Assembly: GCA_017484285.1 (NCBI GenBank)
Contig: JAFUTH010000015.1
Location: forward strand, 302,134-366,133
Direction of reading: 5' to 3'
Origin: Treponema sp.
Lineage (GTDB): Bacteria; Spirochaetota; Spirochaetia; Treponematales; Treponemataceae
Length of the DNA: 64,000 nt
Every line of letters starts with the position of its first letter. The stretch's first letter is position 1. A program made the translations under genes and the position numbers. This document shows positions 16,352 to 25,307 of this stretch, piece after piece. A model generated the notes under the pieces. That model was not told the origin of the DNA and did not search any database. It worked only from the letters and a program-made list of their open reading frames with translations.

Positions 16352-19324
16352 TCAATTTCCTCCCGAATTGCTGAGGACATCCAGTATTTTCTTCGTTTTC
16401 TCTTTCTCCGAATCGTCGAGGTCATTGCTCTCATAGATAGTTGCCATGATTTTCTTCATAATTGCATAGTCTTCTTGCGAGTCTGCCGCATTATGTATAT
16501 TCTCAAACAGTTTTTCGGAATTATTCGCCATAAGAAGGAACTCCCGAATGTCAGGAATCGAACTCTCGCCCATGCACTTATAATAATCAACCATGTTCGT
16601 GACGCTTGACACCACTTTGTTTTTTTCCAGCAATTCCTTGCAGAGCGTTTTCTTTCCCGCATCGCATAATTTTTTGAGCGAATACACGGGATATTGATTG
16701 TTATTGATAAGTTCGATGGCATTCTCGTCGGAAAGGTTCGACCTGACCAACAATTCTTCAAAGCCGTCTGACGGCTCGCACAATCTTTTTCCCAACGGGA
16801 GCAGGACATCTTTTACAAAAATATCTATCCGTGAATTTACGAACATCCGCACATCTTTTAAATTGCTGACAAGAATTTCATTGTAAAAGTTGTAAATCGG
16901 GTCTGTCAGTTTTTGTCCCGTGCTTTTTAAAATGACGGTGAAATTCTCAGGGCTGAAGCGATAGAGTTTGTCATGCAGAATAGTGTTCAGCAGAGCGCGT
17001 TCCCCCAAAATCGAATCATCGAGGGCGAATTGTATCTTGTATTTCTTCAGCTTGTCTTCCACCCGTCGTTCCAGCGGCTTTCCGTAAAAGACAGCCACAT
17101 GACGCTCGACAAAGTCCTTGTACCATCCATCGGGCTCGTCAACATCAACCCAAAGCAGGAACTGGTATATCTGCTCGTTCTGGCTGTGGGAGAACAAAAT
17201 GTCCGCCCAGTTCTTTTCCTCATGCAGGTTTTTATACAACTCTTCATACACAGACCGCACATCATCATCTGAAAAATGCTCCGACAGTGTGGCGAAGAAC
17301 TTTTCATTGCTTTTTTCTTCATGCTGCAGAATTGTCTTGCAATATTCTTTTTTTATGTACGGGTCATCGCCGTCGAAAACTGCGCGCAGCAGGTCGTAAT
17401 TCAAAACCGATGGGCGCGCCCACTCGTATTCTTGGATATACGAAATAATCTTTTTTGGTTCGGTTAATGCGAGGGAGAAATCGGGTCTCATCGCAGATTT
17501 TATGTTTTGCAAGAAGAATTTATCTTGCCAACAAAAAGTGCCCTCATAGAAATGCGATGTGTACCTCTCAAAATCCTCATCGACATATCCGCCCGCAATG
17601 ACAAAACGCAAGTATCCGACGTTTTCGCACGTATCGTCTGCGCCAGCGAACACCTCTTCTGCATACTCCGTGTCAGATGCAAGGTCTTTCAACGATTTTT
17701 TCTTGAAATCAAATATCCAGTCCATGATTTCTTGAATTTTCTCTTTCAGATTCGCTTTTTTCGGAAAATACTCATCGTACAGTTCAATCATTGAGTCGTG
17801 GTATTCGGCAGAAAACGGAATGTCATCATTAAAATCAAAATGAATTGGCTTGGGATTGTCGTAAAAATACGCTAATTTGTCGTCCATGACAAAATCGGAT
17901 TCCTGCAGTACCAATATTCCCTGCCCAACGACCACAGAGTCAAAATAGCCATTCCGCAAGAAACGCTCGAAATGGTCGGGCTCAGGCAACTTATATAGCT
18001 TGCAGATTTCCTTTACGACAGAGACACGGACATCATCTATCTTCTTCTGCTCTTCCGCAATCAAATCAGCCAGTTCTTGCTCAAGTCTCTTTTTATCTCC
18101 CGTCTTTTCCGCTTCAACTCTGCTTATGATTGCTTTCCGGCGTGTCAAACAGGTGTACAAATTGCCATCACGCTGCAAAAAAAGGGCGTAATCTTTCGGA
18201 CAGAGATTTTTGTAGAGCATCAGGGCGAATAATTTTTCAGTAACAAGATTAAAATGCTGTTCCTCCGACAGCGTATGATAATAAATCAGGAACTCATTCA
18301 GCGAATTCAGCAGGACTCTCGGCTCAGAGATATAGAGGCTGGTGCTCCACAAAAATTCTTTCGGGACTTCATTGAAATACGATTCATTTAAATCGGTATA
18401 ACGAGTAAGAAAATCCGTTGAATTTGAAGTATCAATGACAGGAATTATCGGGATGATGAAGTCAAAGAATTTTACTCGCAAGGACTCGCTGAAAAAGTCA
18501 TCTTTCAAGAGGTAGAAAAACACTATGTTTCTGTTTTTCAAGCCATCATATTCATTCAGAATAGTGTTCATTTCCCGCAGCTTTGCAAAAAGCGACGAAT
18601 TTTCGAACCTGTCAATATCCTCGATAACCACGTATTCGTATTTTGTCTTAACGAAGAAATATATCAGCTCGTCCACATATTTATTCAGCAATGAGCCGTC
18701 CTCTGAGTTTGCCTCCAGTTCGACATTTTTCATGCTGATTTTACTGACGGAGAGCTTCATCGCCTGAGAAACGAGGAACGCGAGGCCTGTGAGAGAACAA
18801 AGCAACGCCGCCCATGCCAAAATGGAATATCCTAAACCGTTTCCGTTCCGCCGAAAAAGAAAGTCCGAGATGTCGCTCCAAGCGTCGCCTTCAAGGAGAA
18901 CAAGCGAGAACAGAAGAATCACAGCCACAACAACGAGCGCGCCCGCGAAAAAGGGAAGCCATCTATAATTCAGCCGTCGGAAATGCGATTTTGGGAATTT
19001 CCATGCGGCTTTCTTGAAGAAAATTTGCTGCAGTATACTTTCCTCAATTTTGTTCTCGCTCGTATGCGATTCGTCGGCGCAAAAAGATGCGAGGGAAATA
19101 TTCAGCGTCCGATCTTTTATGTTTTTTTTCTCAGGCTTCTCCAAATATGAGTACAAAAGACTGCTCTTTCCCGCGCCGTAAGGTCCTGCAATCGCAACAT
19201 TGTGAATTTGCTTAGTGTTGTCGAATACGAAATCCAGTGCCTCAAAGACGGACGGATCTTCCACATCATGTCGCGGTGAGAGAATCTTGAAATGCGGGTA
19301 CAGTTTTTTTCCTGTCGTTTCCAT
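16352..19324 (-). CDS. Large YobI-like P-loop NTPase, membrane anchored
   Basis: 990 residues. Walker A GPYGAGKSS at 47-55, two transmembrane segments at about 122-146 and 164-187, and Walker B YVVIEDIDRF at 231-240 (acidic pair E-D), the arrangement of the YobI/KAP-like P-loop family. The remaining 700 residues are helical and rich in Phe, Asp and Glu, without a recognised effector domain. AAGGAG precedes the ATG. KAP and STAND-like NTPases are often defence proteins with a sensor C-terminus, so this one may sense phage or another intracellular signal at the membrane. That is inference; no nuclease or protease motif is visible. Confidence 0.8.
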   Translation of the reverse strand: METTGKKLYPHFKILSPRHDVEDPSVFEALDFVFDNTKQIHNVAIAGPYGAGKSSLLYSYLEKPEKKNIKDRTLNISLASFCADESHTSENKIEESILQQIFFKKAAWKFPKSHFRRLNYRWLPFFAGALVVVAVILLFSLVLLEGDAWSDISDFLFRRNGNGLGYSILAWAALLCSLTGLAFLVSQAMKLSVSKISMKNVELEANSEDGSLLNKYVDELIYFFVKTKYEYVVIEDIDRFENSSLFAKLREMNTILNEYDGLKNRNIVFFYLLKDDFFSESLRVKFFDFIIPIIPVIDTSNSTDFLTRYTDLNESYFNEVPKEFLWSTSLYISEPRVLLNSLNEFLIYYHTLSEEQHFNLVTEKLFALMLYKNLCPKDYALFLQRDGNLYTCLTRRKAIISRVEAEKTGDKKRLEQELADLIAEEQKKIDDVRVSVVKEICKLYKLPEPDHFERFLRNGYFDSVVVGQGILVLQESDFVMDDKLAYFYDNPKPIHFDFNDDIPFSAEYHDSMIELYDEYFPKKANLKEKIQEIMDWIFDFKKKSLKDLASDTEYAEEVFAGADDTCENVGYLRFVIAGGYVDEDFERYTSHFYEGTFCWQDKFFLQNIKSAMRPDFSLALTEPKKIISYIQEYEWARPSVLNYDLLRAVFDGDDPYIKKEYCKTILQHEEKSNEKFFATLSEHFSDDDVRSVYEELYKNLHEEKNWADILFSHSQNEQIYQFLLWVDVDEPDGWYKDFVERHVAVFYGKPLERRVEDKLKKYKIQFALDDSILGERALLNTILHDKLYRFSPENFTVILKSTGQKLTDPIYNFYNEILVSNLKDVRMFVNSRIDIFVKDVLLPLGKRLCEPSDGFEELLVRSNLSDENAIELINNNQYPVYSLKKLCDAGKKTLCKELLEKNKVVSSVTNMVDYYKCMGESSIPDIREFLLMANNSEKLFENIHNAADSQEDYAIMKKIMATIYESNDLDDSEKEKTKKILDVLSNSGGN

Positions 19325-19404
19325 GTCGTAATCTCCTTAAATAAACTTAAGATAGATTAGTGTATACCTTTTGTCTCATAATTAAAAACCTGTCAGTCTG
19401 TAAG

Positions 19405-19836
19405 TCAGTCCATTTGTTCCGTGACATCTTTCTGTAATTTCTCTCCCAGTAATGTGGACGAAGTGCCCTGCGTGTATTGAAAATACACTATTTCAACACC
19501 AACAGACTTCAGTTTTTCTTCAACCTCGTCATACATGGCAGAGCCTTTCCAGTCGTTTCCGTGAAACAGCTTATTGAAATGAAGCCGTTGCCATGCCGCG
19601 AATTTGTCCATGTTTTCCTGCGGAACAACTTTATCCACATATTTTATGGATTCCAAAATGGCGACTCGCTCTGCAAACGGAATGATTGGCTTTTTATGCT
19701 TGTACGCCAAAACATTCTCATCAGTGGAAACTCCTACAATGAGGTAATCACAATTTTCTTTTGCCTTTTTCAATATGTTCAGATGACCGATATGGAACAT
19801 ATCGAACACGCCCGTTGTATATCCGATTATTTTCAT
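19405..19836 (-). CDS. Cytidylyltransferase, glycerol-3-phosphate cytidylyltransferase-like (TagD family)
   Basis: 143 residues, the usual length. GVFDMFHIGHLN with the HxGH nucleotide-binding motif at 15-18, GNDWKGS at 93-99, and QGTSST at 123-128 in place of the usual RTxGISTT. TagD makes CDP-glycerol from CTP and glycerol-3-phosphate; close relatives activate ribitol, ethanolamine or heptose phosphates. It is the last gene of the nine-gene operon and overlaps the FrhB-type gene by four bases. With LicD upstream, the pair suggests a CDP-activated alcohol being moved onto surface glycan as a phosphodiester. Confidence 0.88.
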   Translation of the reverse strand: MKIIGYTTGVFDMFHIGHLNILKKAKENCDYLIVGVSTDENVLAYKHKKPIIPFAERVAILESIKYVDKVVPQENMDKFAAWQRLHFNKLFHGNDWKGSAMYDEVEEKLKSVGVEIVYFQYTQGTSSTLLGEKLQKDVTEQMD

Positions 19837-20888
19837 TGCTGACTCCCTTTAAGCGGTTCGTTGTGCGCAACGAGAAAATCATAATGTACGGCATATACGT
19901 CCATTTCATTTTGAATGGACTGCTGTAATGCCACAGCCTTTTCGGAAGTGAGAATAACTGGGGAGACACCGCCCTGTGGATACAGATTTTCGTATAGCTC
20001 GTTAATCCGCCATGCATCGCCAATTGTGATGTCGCTTATCCGCTCTGCACGCTTGAACTGGCAGTTTGTGCATGAGGGGCGCGGAATATATTTTTCGTCA
20101 TAAAAGTCCTTTAAATACGAGTCATCAAGTCTCGACAATCTGCGTTCCGTTCCGTCGGCGAAGCGATAAGTTGCGCTCCTTGTATAGTATGTTCCGTTTT
20201 CTAACTTGTTTTTTGTTTTGAACTCGTAGAATACGAGTTCAGAACCGTACTGTTTTTCCAACGTTTTTTTGTATTCATCAAAGACTGATTGCGCAGGAGC
20301 ACCATGACATATCACGTCAATGAGAAGCACATTCTTTTTATCGCCAAAGGCTTTTCTCGCCGCTGCACAGTGGCAGGGGCTGCCCGAAAATACGAGGAAA
20401 TTCCGCTCATCGGCAATGATAGAGTTGCACCGCTTGAATATGCCTGCCGGATAGCACTGAACATATTTTGATTTGCTGAATAAATCTATCGAATTATCAT
20501 CCGTAATTTTTATCACATCATGAACGACACGAAAATCATCGGTAAACCGCACGCCCGCGCAATAAAATGCATCGTAATGGGGAGCGAAGTGTTTGCGGCA
20601 CGCCTGTACAATCGCTTTAAATGCCCCACCCGAAGAACTCTTTTTCAAATCAGCTTTGTCTTTTATCAAGCCTGCGAAGCAGTCTTTCGGCAAAGCAAAA
20701 GCTGCGTGCGGTAGCGTATTTGGACACACACGTTCACACGTTTTACAATGTATACAAATTTTTTCATCAATGCTTGGATAAAAGTATCCCTGTGAGTCCT
20801 GAACTGTGAAAATCGCATTCACAGGACAGAAATCCTGGCAAGAGAAACAACCATAACATTCTTTTTCGTTCTTGGTGGTTAAAAACAT
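19833..20888 (-). CDS. Coenzyme F420 hydrogenase/dehydrogenase beta-subunit (FrhB) family iron-sulfur protein
   Basis: 351 residues. Two ferredoxin-type 4Fe-4S motifs at the N-terminus, CYGCFSCQDFCP and CIHCKTCERVCP, then an FrhB-type domain with SSGGAFKAIV, FSGSPCHCAAAR and CHGAPAQSVFDEY, and a late cysteine pair PRPSCTNCQFK. This family recurs in bacterial polysaccharide loci in organisms without F420, where its role as an oxidoreductase acting on sugars or glycolipids is presumed but unproven. It is coupled to TagD (4-base overlap) and follows LicD after 8 bases. Confidence 0.88.
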   Translation of the reverse strand: MFLTTKNEKECYGCFSCQDFCPVNAIFTVQDSQGYFYPSIDEKICIHCKTCERVCPNTLPHAAFALPKDCFAGLIKDKADLKKSSSGGAFKAIVQACRKHFAPHYDAFYCAGVRFTDDFRVVHDVIKITDDNSIDLFSKSKYVQCYPAGIFKRCNSIIADERNFLVFSGSPCHCAAARKAFGDKKNVLLIDVICHGAPAQSVFDEYKKTLEKQYGSELVFYEFKTKNKLENGTYYTRSATYRFADGTERRLSRLDDSYLKDFYDEKYIPRPSCTNCQFKRAERISDITIGDAWRINELYENLYPQGGVSPVILTSEKAVALQQSIQNEMDVYAVHYDFLVAHNEPLKGSQQ

Positions 20889-20896
20889 ATGCTTAT

Positions 20897-21823
20897 CTAG
20901 TGATTTCCTTTGATATGCGAGTCGATATAGGTCTGATACGGCGTATCCATATCAAACAAAATGTTGTGATGAAGCCCTCTCTTTTCCATTGGCGGCATCT
21001 GCATATAGTCATGGTATGTTGTCTGCAAAATGCGCTCCCAGCCACGCGGAGCGGGAAATTCATACCCCTCAAATTTCATCAGAACAGAATCACTAAAGTC
21101 CTCTGAATGATAGAATTTTTTCTCATAGCCGTAGAATGTTGCCATCGGAGTTGTGATGTGTGTAGTCTGAATATCGTTCCATCGTTGCGAGAGAGCTTGT
21201 ATTTCTTCATACACTTCAAACGGGTCACGCATCCGCGTCTTGTATTCCTCGACACGTTTTTTGTTCTCCTCGTCCAAGTTAGGATTTGACATACGCATAT
21301 ACGTTGAGTTGTCAATCGTGAGTTTGTTTATCTTGAGGAAATTTTCTTTGCCCTCCTCACCGTCAATGATGTTGTCAAGCGTGAAAATATCGACAAATGC
21401 ACCGTGGTTCATTGGCTGATAGGCGAAATACGGAGTGACCGCCGTTGTATTTTTGTTGCGCACGGTGGAATTCGCCCAGAAAAAGCCCTTGTCCGTGTAT
21501 GGCGTCTGCAAAAAATACGGTGGCTCAAATTCTGCCGCATATTCCAATAATTTGTTATAGTCCTTGCGGAACATCACGATGTCCAAGTCATCATCCCATG
21601 GTATAAAACCACCGTGGCGCACCGCCCCCAAAAGTGTTCCACCGTAAATAAAATAAGGAATACCGTGCTTTTTGCATACGGAATCAATTTTGAGCAATAT
21701 ATCAAGCAATACTGCAAACAACTTCTTGCGGTCTTTTGTCACCAAGAAATCGCAACGAACTTCTTCATTGAAAAAATTTTCGGGGAGAATTCCATCTTTT
21801 ACAATTCGCTCACATTCTGTCAT
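20897..21823 (-). CDS. LicD-family phosphotransferase
   Basis: 308 residues. The LicD nucleotidyltransferase-fold signature is clear: FIYGGTLLGAVRHGGF then IPWDDDLDIVM (residues about 58-84), with the metal-binding acidic cluster intact. Family members transfer phosphocholine or another phospho-alcohol from a CDP donor onto cell-surface glycans. It overlaps the ATP-grasp gene by four bases. No choline kinase (licA) or choline-phosphate cytidylyltransferase (licC) is seen here; the only cytidylyltransferase is TagD-like, so phosphocholine is not the only possible group. Confidence 0.92.
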   Translation of the reverse strand: MTECERIVKDGILPENFFNEEVRCDFLVTKDRKKLFAVLLDILLKIDSVCKKHGIPYFIYGGTLLGAVRHGGFIPWDDDLDIVMFRKDYNKLLEYAAEFEPPYFLQTPYTDKGFFWANSTVRNKNTTAVTPYFAYQPMNHGAFVDIFTLDNIIDGEEGKENFLKINKLTIDNSTYMRMSNPNLDEENKKRVEEYKTRMRDPFEVYEEIQALSQRWNDIQTTHITTPMATFYGYEKKFYHSEDFSDSVLMKFEGYEFPAPRGWERILQTTYHDYMQMPPMEKRGLHHNILFDMDTPYQTYIDSHIKGNH

Positions 21824-23019
21824 ACTATTTTTACCCTCACATACTTATCCATGTTCTCAATCACATCGAACATCTCGTCTTTGCTCTCATACTTGACGAT
21901 AAGCTCGCCTATGCAGTCCTGTGCATCCCGGTACTTGTGCACCCCGTCACCGATTTTGATGTCGGTAACGTAATCCACGAAATTCCGTTTCTTGAATTCT
22001 TCGTCAATGTCAATTCCAGCGTATTTTCCGGTCACGGCGGAATGCACCATGTAATTTGACCAAAAGCCTTTTACAGGCTGCATGCGCAGGTCGGAGCAGT
22101 CATCACCCGCAGCCGCTTTTATGACGTAGGGCACCATATCCACGCCGGTCGCGAGTGCCGTCACCTGCGGGATAAGGCTTCCGCCGCTCCGTGCGCCAAG
22201 CTCCAGAATGTACACCTTGCCGTCCGTTCCCCAAATCGCCTCGACATTGTATGCCGTTGATTTCATGCCGAGCGACGTAATGAGCCGCTGCAAGTCCGCC
22301 TCAAGCGTCTCAAGGACGGATTGCGGCATAAACGACGGCCAGCACTCACCGAGCGGGGCAAAATCCTTGTCGACTTTGGTGCTGTAGAATTCGTTGCCAA
22401 AACAATGGAACACAAGTTTTCCGTCCACAGAGAAAGCGTCGCCGGAAATCTGCCACCCTTGCTTCTCTATGTACTCCTCGATGATGAACAGTTTTCTCCG
22501 CGAATACGAAAGCGCATCCTCGGCACAAGAACGAAGCTGCGACCAATCGGTGAGCTTGTTCACGCCCTTGCTTCCTGACGAGTCGACTGGCTTTACCATA
22601 ACGGGCAGCCTGAAAGCAGCCGTGTCTTTTTCTGCTTCCGAAAAGCTGGCATACGATTTTGCCTTTGGCACGTTAAAGCCGTGCTCCGCGAGGTACTGGC
22701 GAAAAAGGTGCTTCTCGGAAAGTACCTCGACAGACTTGTATGGGCTTGTCGGCAGCCCCAATTTTTCCGCGACAAAAGCCGCTGTGGGCGCCGCCGGGTC
22801 GGATGCGTACGCGACTATGCCGTCCACATGTAGTTCGCGGGCAAGCGCGAGCACAGCCTCTTTGTCCGTCGTGCTGACATTATGGTATTCGTGCGCGAAT
22901 TTGTGCCCGGGATTTTCAGGCAGATAGTCGCAGGTAATGACATAGTAGCCCATCTCAACCGCAGCCTTTATCGCATAGGTCTGGTAGAGCGAGCCACCGA
23001 GCATCAGAAGCCTTTTCAT
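21820..23019 (-). CDS. ATP-grasp ligase (carbamoyl-phosphate synthase large-chain-like)
   Basis: 399 residues. N-terminal Rossmann-like domain KRLLMLGGSLYQTYAIKAA, then an ATP-grasp domain with MVKPVDSSGSKGVNKL, FIIEEYIEKQGWQISGDAF and YILELGARSGGSLIPQ (Mg-binding Glu and GxRxGGS). ATP-grasp enzymes activate a carboxylate as acyl phosphate and join it to an amine or other nucleophile. In a polysaccharide operon with two aminotransferases it could make an amide or amino-acyl decoration. Overlaps neighbours by four bases at both ends. The substrate is unknown. Confidence 0.88.
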   Translation of the reverse strand: MKRLLMLGGSLYQTYAIKAAVEMGYYVITCDYLPENPGHKFAHEYHNVSTTDKEAVLALARELHVDGIVAYASDPAAPTAAFVAEKLGLPTSPYKSVEVLSEKHLFRQYLAEHGFNVPKAKSYASFSEAEKDTAAFRLPVMVKPVDSSGSKGVNKLTDWSQLRSCAEDALSYSRRKLFIIEEYIEKQGWQISGDAFSVDGKLVFHCFGNEFYSTKVDKDFAPLGECWPSFMPQSVLETLEADLQRLITSLGMKSTAYNVEAIWGTDGKVYILELGARSGGSLIPQVTALATGVDMVPYVIKAAAGDDCSDLRMQPVKGFWSNYMVHSAVTGKYAGIDIDEEFKKRNFVDYVTDIKIGDGVHKYRDAQDCIGELIVKYESKDEMFDVIENMDKYVRVKIV

Positions 23020-24191
23020 TTTTCCCCGCCCCCCAGATTCTCGACATATTCTTTTATCCGCCGAACGCCTTCCGCAATCTTCTCTTCATCGAGCGTGAAC
23101 GCTATTCGCACATAGTCATCGCAGCTTTCGCCGTAGGTTATTCCGGGAACGACAGCGACATGAGCCGCTTTCAGCAAATTGACGGCAAAATCAAAGGATT
23201 TCATTCCCGTTTCTGCGATGTTGACCATCAGATAGAATGTCGCTTCTGGCATTCTGCATGAAAGGTGCGGTATTTTAGAAATGCCCTCGCAGAGAAGGTT
23301 CCGTCGTCGAGTAAAAATGCTGACCATGTCCTTTGAATAGTCCGCTTTGCCACTCAACGCCTCGATAGCGGCGTATTGCGATGGAAGCGGAGCACACGCC
23401 ACGACATTCTCTTGCAACTTTGTCATTGCCCCAATTATTTCGGAAGGAGCGAGGACATACCCGATTCGCCAGCCAGTCATGCAGAATTCTTTTGAGAGAC
23501 TGTTCACCAAAATAGTACGCTCTCGCATTTTTTCATATGTGGCGATGGATTTGAAGTTCGTCTCATCGTAAATAAGGCATTTGTACACTTCATCTGATAG
23601 TACGGTCAGATTATGCTCGACAGCCAGCTCGGCGATACGTCGTATCTTATCGTCTGAGATTATCCTCCCCGAGGGGTTTGAGGGCGTATTGATGATGACA
23701 GCCTTTGTTTTCTCCGTGATTGCGGCTTCTAGGTCTTTGACATCAAAACTGAGATAGTCGGCGTTCGGCTTGTCGATGATTACGGGACGGGCATGGCACA
23801 TCTCGACCATCTGTTTGTAATTCACATAGTACGGAGCCGGAATTATCACCTCGTCACCGGGATTCAGCACCGCGAGCAGGGCAAGGTAGATTCCTTCCAT
23901 CGCGCCTACCGTCACGATAATCTCATCAGCGGGGTTGTATGAAAGCCCCTCTGTTCTCTCATAGTAGGCACTTATTGTATTTCTGAGTTCCAAAAGGCCA
24001 GCGTTCTGAGAGTAGCGCGTGCGCCCCTGCTGAATTGCCGCACAGCCTGCATCTTTTATCGCTTGATGCGGTGGCACATCGGGGTCGCCGAGCGTAAAGT
24101 CAATAACATCGTCATATTCCTTTGCCATGTTGAACAGCGTTCGGGTCAAAGACGGCTTTATGCATTTTGCAATATCAGATACTTCAATCAT
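23016..24191 (-). CDS. Pyridoxal-phosphate aminotransferase, class I/II (aspartate aminotransferase fold)
   Basis: 391 residues from the ATG at 24191, which follows AAGGAG and overlaps the DegT stop as ATGA. Motifs: TLGDPDVPP (substrate loop), NTPSNPSGR, VLSDEVYKCLIYD and the PLP-lysine segment SLSKEFCMTGWRIG (Lys234). The fold is usual for aspartate or aromatic aminotransferases. In this operon it may supply an amino acid or amino-alcohol precursor for the ATP-grasp or LicD step rather than central metabolism. Confidence 0.9.
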   Translation of the reverse strand: MIEVSDIAKCIKPSLTRTLFNMAKEYDDVIDFTLGDPDVPPHQAIKDAGCAAIQQGRTRYSQNAGLLELRNTISAYYERTEGLSYNPADEIIVTVGAMEGIYLALLAVLNPGDEVIIPAPYYVNYKQMVEMCHARPVIIDKPNADYLSFDVKDLEAAITEKTKAVIINTPSNPSGRIISDDKIRRIAELAVEHNLTVLSDEVYKCLIYDETNFKSIATYEKMRERTILVNSLSKEFCMTGWRIGYVLAPSEIIGAMTKLQENVVACAPLPSQYAAIEALSGKADYSKDMVSIFTRRRNLLCEGISKIPHLSCRMPEATFYLMVNIAETGMKSFDFAVNLLKAAHVAVVPGITYGESCDDYVRIAFTLDEEKIAEGVRRIKEYVENLGGGEK

Positions 24192-25306
24192 TTTCTGCTC
24201 CTTATCACCCCTAAGATTCTCTCCACATCCCCATCTGTCAAATCCGCGTACATCGGAAGACACAGCACTTCGTCCGCAAGCCTTGTCGCCACAGGAAGAT
24301 TCTCCGCCCGTGCAGATTCAAGCCCGCGGTACACAGGGAAGTTCGAGATAAGCGGATAAAAATACCTGCGCCCGAGAATGTTGTTTTCTTTGAGTTTTTC
24401 ATACAGCGCGTCACGGCTCATGCCGTATTCTTTTTCCGTGATGAAAATCGGGAAATACGAATAGTTGTGCCGCACGCCCTCGACGTCAGGCAGGAAACGG
24501 ATTCCGCTCACGTCTTTGAGTGCCGAGCGGTACAATTCCGCAACATGCTTGCGTCTCTCAATTGCCGCTTCCACCTGTTTCAAGTTCAGCAAGCCCCACG
24601 CAGCGCGAAGTTCGTCCATCTTGCTGTTAATGCCGGGAGCGACCACCGTCGTCTCGCCCGCAAAGCCGAAGTTCTTGAGATAATCAATGCGTTTTTTCGT
24701 TGCCTCGTCACGGCAGACGAGCGCACCGCCCTCCACCGTGTTGTATACCTTCGTGGCATGGAAACTGAGTGTGCTCATGTCGCCGTTTTCAAGGATTGAC
24801 TTTCCGTCCACAGTCACGCCGAACGCATGGGCAGCATCGTAAATCACTTTAAGCCCGTAGATGTCTGCAATCTCCTGTATGCGCTTTGTGTCGCAGGGAG
24901 TACCATATACATGCACGGGCATAATCGCCGTCGTGTTCGGCGTGATTGCCGCCTCGATTTTGCTCACGTCAATATTGCCGTCTTCCTCGCGCACGTCCAC
25001 GAACACGGGCTTCAAATTGTTCCACCATATTGAATGAGTGGTTGCGACAAAACTGTACGGCGTGGTAATCACCTCGCCCGTAACACGCAGAGCCTGCAAT
25101 GCCGTGATAAGCGGCAAGGTTCCGTTCGTGAAAAGCGAGAGATACGGCACACCGAGATATTCTGCCAGGGCGTTCTCCAGCTCTCTGTGGTAGTGCCCGT
25201 TGTTCGTGAGCCACTTGCGCGAAAAGATGTCCTCTAAAAGAGCCTCGAATTCCTTCACGTTTGGAAGAAGCGGGCTTGTTACGGTGATTGTTTTTTGGTC
25301 AGTCAT
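24188..25306 (-). CDS. DegT/DnrJ/EryC1/StrS-family sugar aminotransferase
   Basis: 372 residues. MPVHVYGTPCD, VIYDAAHAFGV and the PLP-lysine region LSFHATKVYNTVEGGALVCR (Lys186) identify the family, which converts nucleotide-linked keto-sugars to amino sugars. The C-terminus has HNYSYFPI and GRRYFYPL, typical of substrate-binding loops. One base separates its start from the flippase stop. No nucleotide-sugar dehydratase is present in the window, so the keto-sugar must come from elsewhere. Confidence 0.93.
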   Translation of the reverse strand: MTDQKTITVTSPLLPNVKEFEALLEDIFSRKWLTNNGHYHRELENALAEYLGVPYLSLFTNGTLPLITALQALRVTGEVITTPYSFVATTHSIWWNNLKPVFVDVREEDGNIDVSKIEAAITPNTTAIMPVHVYGTPCDTKRIQEIADIYGLKVIYDAAHAFGVTVDGKSILENGDMSTLSFHATKVYNTVEGGALVCRDEATKKRIDYLKNFGFAGETTVVAPGINSKMDELRAAWGLLNLKQVEAAIERRKHVAELYRSALKDVSGIRFLPDVEGVRHNYSYFPIFITEKEYGMSRDALYEKLKENNILGRRYFYPLISNFPVYRGLESARAENLPVATRLADEVLCLPMYADLTDGDVERILGVIRSRK

Positions 25307-25307
25307 T

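Noticed and set aside
16200..16355. N-terminal extension of the AAA-ATPase/nuclease to 16355
   Set aside because: A -10 box at 16219-16224 and a ribosome binding site support ATG 16199; the extension does not resemble the family.
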